Source of the DNA: an uncultured Clostridia bacterium
Lineage (GTDB): Bacteria > Bacillota > Clostridia > TANB77 > CAG-508
NCBI GenBank assembly: GCA_947630155.1
Contig: CANRGM010000019.1
Location: forward strand, 1 to 17,949
DNA length: 17,949 nucleotides
Reading direction: 5' to 3'
The position numbers and the translations under genes were made by a program. Shown here piece by piece: positions 16,603 to 17,949 of this stretch. The first letter of the stretch is position 1; each line of letters begins with the position of its first letter. The notes beneath the pieces are model-generated. The model was given only the letters and a program-made list of their open reading frames with translations. It had not been told where the DNA came from and did not search any database.

Positions 16603-16809
16603 AAATTATTTTTATATAAACACGGTTCCATCCTATTTTTCACTTAATTCATACCTTTAACGCAAGTAACACGTCTAGCTTTTTCACTAGCAACAATGGG
16701 GTAGTTTTTCAAATACGCTCTTCTAGATTGGCTTTCAGCCCAATTGACCAATCCTCTCTTAAGATAGCATTTTATTTTACTTTGTCTCATTTTTGTCTTT
16801 TTTATTACA
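16552..16809 (-). promoter_or_regulatory. T-box riboswitch leader of thrS
   Basis: A tRNA-Thr-sensing leader. The conserved T-box sequence AGGATGGAACCGTG is at 16621-16634, followed by a 17-bp terminator hairpin. Upstream, an AGAGAG block (about 16755-16760) looks like the purine-rich part of Stem I, and a CTAG...CTAG hairpin (about 16674-16693) may be Stem III. The stretch AAAACTACCCC (about 16699-16709) contains Thr codons ACT and ACC and is the likely specifier region; I cannot say which is read. When uncharged tRNA-Thr binds, the T-box side should pair as antiterminator and allow thrS expression. Confidence 0.88.
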
Positions 16810-16815
16810 CTTATT

Positions 16816-16843
16816 ATTATACACTTTTTATAATGAAAGTCAA
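16816..16843 (-). promoter_or_regulatory. Promoter of the thrS T-box transcript
   Basis: -35 TTGACT (16838-16843), 16-base spacer, -10 TATAAT (16816-16821) on the minus strand. Expected start near 16809, just before Stem I of the T-box. It lies in the 3' flank of the ferritin-like gene, for which I see no strong terminator. Confidence 0.8.
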
Positions 16844-16913
16844 CTACTTTAAAAGAATTTTAGGTATATTCTGTTGCAGTGTTACAGTTCAGGTATATGC
16901 AAAAGCGCTATAT

Positions 16914-17426
16914 TTACTTATCCGCACCTTGTATTAAAAAATTATACTTATTAGCATGTTTTATCTCATCAGTCATAATAGACATAAGTAATGTATAACT
17001 TTTACCACTTGGCATTGTTCCCATTATTCTTCTATATCTAACTACTGCATCCAACTCTCCAAATAATGCCTTTTCCAACATATCCTTGTAGCTTAATTGC
17101 CTATCAACTGTTTCAGCTGATACATCAGGTGGTATAACCTGACCAGTAAATTCAAAATAAAGTTCCCTTAATATCTGATTATGTTTTTTCTCATCATCCC
17201 TAATACTTCTAATTATGTCCTTTTCTTTTTCTGTTGGTGCTTTTTCTATAATAGCATCATAAAATAACTCATCAGATCTCTCATTACCAACAGATTTCCT
17301 AATCTGATTAATTGCCTGATTTAAAGTAAGAAGTTCATCACTATACACATTCATTTGTTCACTCATTCTGTAATTATAATCATTAAAACCATAATATTGA
17401 TTATACATATCATAATTTGAATACAT
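16914..17426 (-). CDS. Ferritin-like di-iron domain protein (rubrerythrin-like)
   Basis: 170 residues in a four-helix ferritin-like pattern. The metal-ligand pairs ExxH appear twice, EKKH at 79-82 and EIKH at 154-157. Glu residues in the partner helices (around 54-61 and Glu124 in FGELDAVVRY) complete the expected di-iron set. There is no rubredoxin Cys4 domain. The first 28 residues are Tyr/Asn/Met-rich and probably disordered. Similar small proteins are common in clostridia, often with no assigned role; oxidative stress or iron handling is a guess from the fold. SD GAAGGAGGGG lies 5 bases before the ATG. It looks like a single-gene unit. Confidence 0.8.
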   Translation of the reverse strand: MYSNYDMYNQYYGFNDYNYRMSEQMNVYSDELLTLNQAINQIRKSVGNERSDELFYDAIIEKAPTEKEKDIIRSIRDDEKKHNQILRELYFEFTGQVIPPDVSAETVDRQLSYKDMLEKALFGELDAVVRYRRIMGTMPSGKSYTLLMSIMTDEIKHANKYNFLIQGADK

Positions 17427-17481
17427 TATAACCCCTCCTTCAAATTATCATATGCAACTTAATATATTAGGTGATAATAAA

Positions 17482-17490
17482 ATTATATCA
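17482..17490 (-). promoter_or_regulatory. Extended -10 promoter of the ferritin-like gene
   Basis: TGATATAAT on the minus strand gives a TATAAT with an upstream TG. No good -35 is present at the usual distance. It is about 55 bases before the start codon. Confidence 0.5.
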
Positions 17491-17557
17491 TTTGCTTACT
17501 TTTTTATCATAATTTTCAACTACTTTTGCAGTTAGATAAAAAATTTATAAAAAACAG

Positions 17558-17586
17558 TTGACAAATCTAAATTAAATGTTTATAAT
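17558..17586 (+). promoter_or_regulatory. Promoter of the first tRNA-Gly
   Basis: Full consensus: TTGACA (17558-17563), 17-base spacer, TATAAT (17581-17586), about 30 bases before the mature tRNA. Confidence 0.9.
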
Positions 17587-17615
17587 AAGAAATGTGTTAA
17601 GAAATTTTCATTTAT

Positions 17616-17690
<75 letters not shown>

Positions 17691-17699
17691 AATTAGAAC

Positions 17700-17735
17700 A
17701 GCTTATGAACTGTAGTAGTTTCATAAGCTATTTTA
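17700..17735 (+). terminator. Terminator after the first tRNA-Gly
   Basis: A 10-bp stem (17700-17709 with 17720-17729) and a 10-base loop are followed by a T-rich tail. It implies that the two tRNA genes are separate transcripts. The rest of the 17730-17819 spacer is AT-rich with nothing recognised. Confidence 0.75.
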
Positions 17736-17819
17736 TTTTTAATTCAATAATTATACTTGATATAAATAATTATATTTTATAAAATTTTTAATAGAATTAT
17801 ACAAAGTTTTATATTAGTA

Positions 17820-17847
17820 TTGTAATTTTTCAAAAAAATGGTATACT
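17820..17847 (+). promoter_or_regulatory. Promoter of the second tRNA-Gly
   Basis: -35 TTGTAA (17820-17825), 16-base spacer, -10 TATACT (17842-17847), about 30 bases before the tRNA. Weaker than the promoter of the first tRNA. Confidence 0.6.
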
Positions 17848-17876
17848 TAAATAGTTAGCATCTTTCAATTACATAT

Positions 17877-17949
<73 letters not shown>

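Noticed and set aside
16728..16937. Plus-strand reading frame in the thrS leader
   Set aside because: It lies opposite the T-box and thrS promoter, has no good SD and resembles no family; the RNA reading explains the sequence.

Overview
The window is very AT-rich, densely coded DNA, almost all read on the minus strand. Arg codons look mostly AGA/AGG, Shine-Dalgarno (SD) sites are strong, thrS has a T-box leader, and fatty acid synthesis is of the Firmicutes type II kind. This points to a low-GC Firmicute, most likely a Clostridia member. I cannot name the species. The content is largely chromosomal housekeeping; I see no phage, integrase, transposase or CRISPR.

Layout, left to right. 1-500 (minus): 5' part of a SprT-like zinc metallopeptidase gene that runs off the left edge. 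578-11435 (minus): one tightly packed 13-gene set. In transcription order it is an AMP-forming acyl ligase, biotin ligase (birA), fabD, fabG, fabF, accB, fabZ, accC, accD, accA, fabI, acpP and a TetR regulator. Together they make malonyl-CoA (AccABCD, with BirA attaching biotin to AccB), move malonyl onto ACP (FabD), and run the elongation cycle (FabF, FabG, FabZ, FabI). No fabH or plsX lies in the set. accC is broken in this sequence by one extra base near residue 352; both halves are otherwise intact and match a normal-length AccC. 11502-14032 (minus): tcdA and mutL behind a clear promoter. 14033-14475: non-coding, with a striking 251-bp inverted-repeat element whose 53-bp arms are perfect, plus the thrS terminator. 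14476-16410 (minus): thrS, preceded by a T-box leader with promoter, T-box sequence and terminator hairpin. 16914-17426 (minus): a small ferritin-like di-iron protein. 17616-17949 (plus): two tRNA-Gly genes, both with anticodon TCC, each with its own promoter; the second has an odd anticodon stem.

The items most worth a second look are the 251-bp palindromic element, the accC frameshift, the mismatched second tRNA-Gly, and the make-up of the fatty acid operon: terminal TetR, no fabH, a divergent biotin ligase, and FabI changes in the inhibitor pocket. I found no convincing new multi-gene system.
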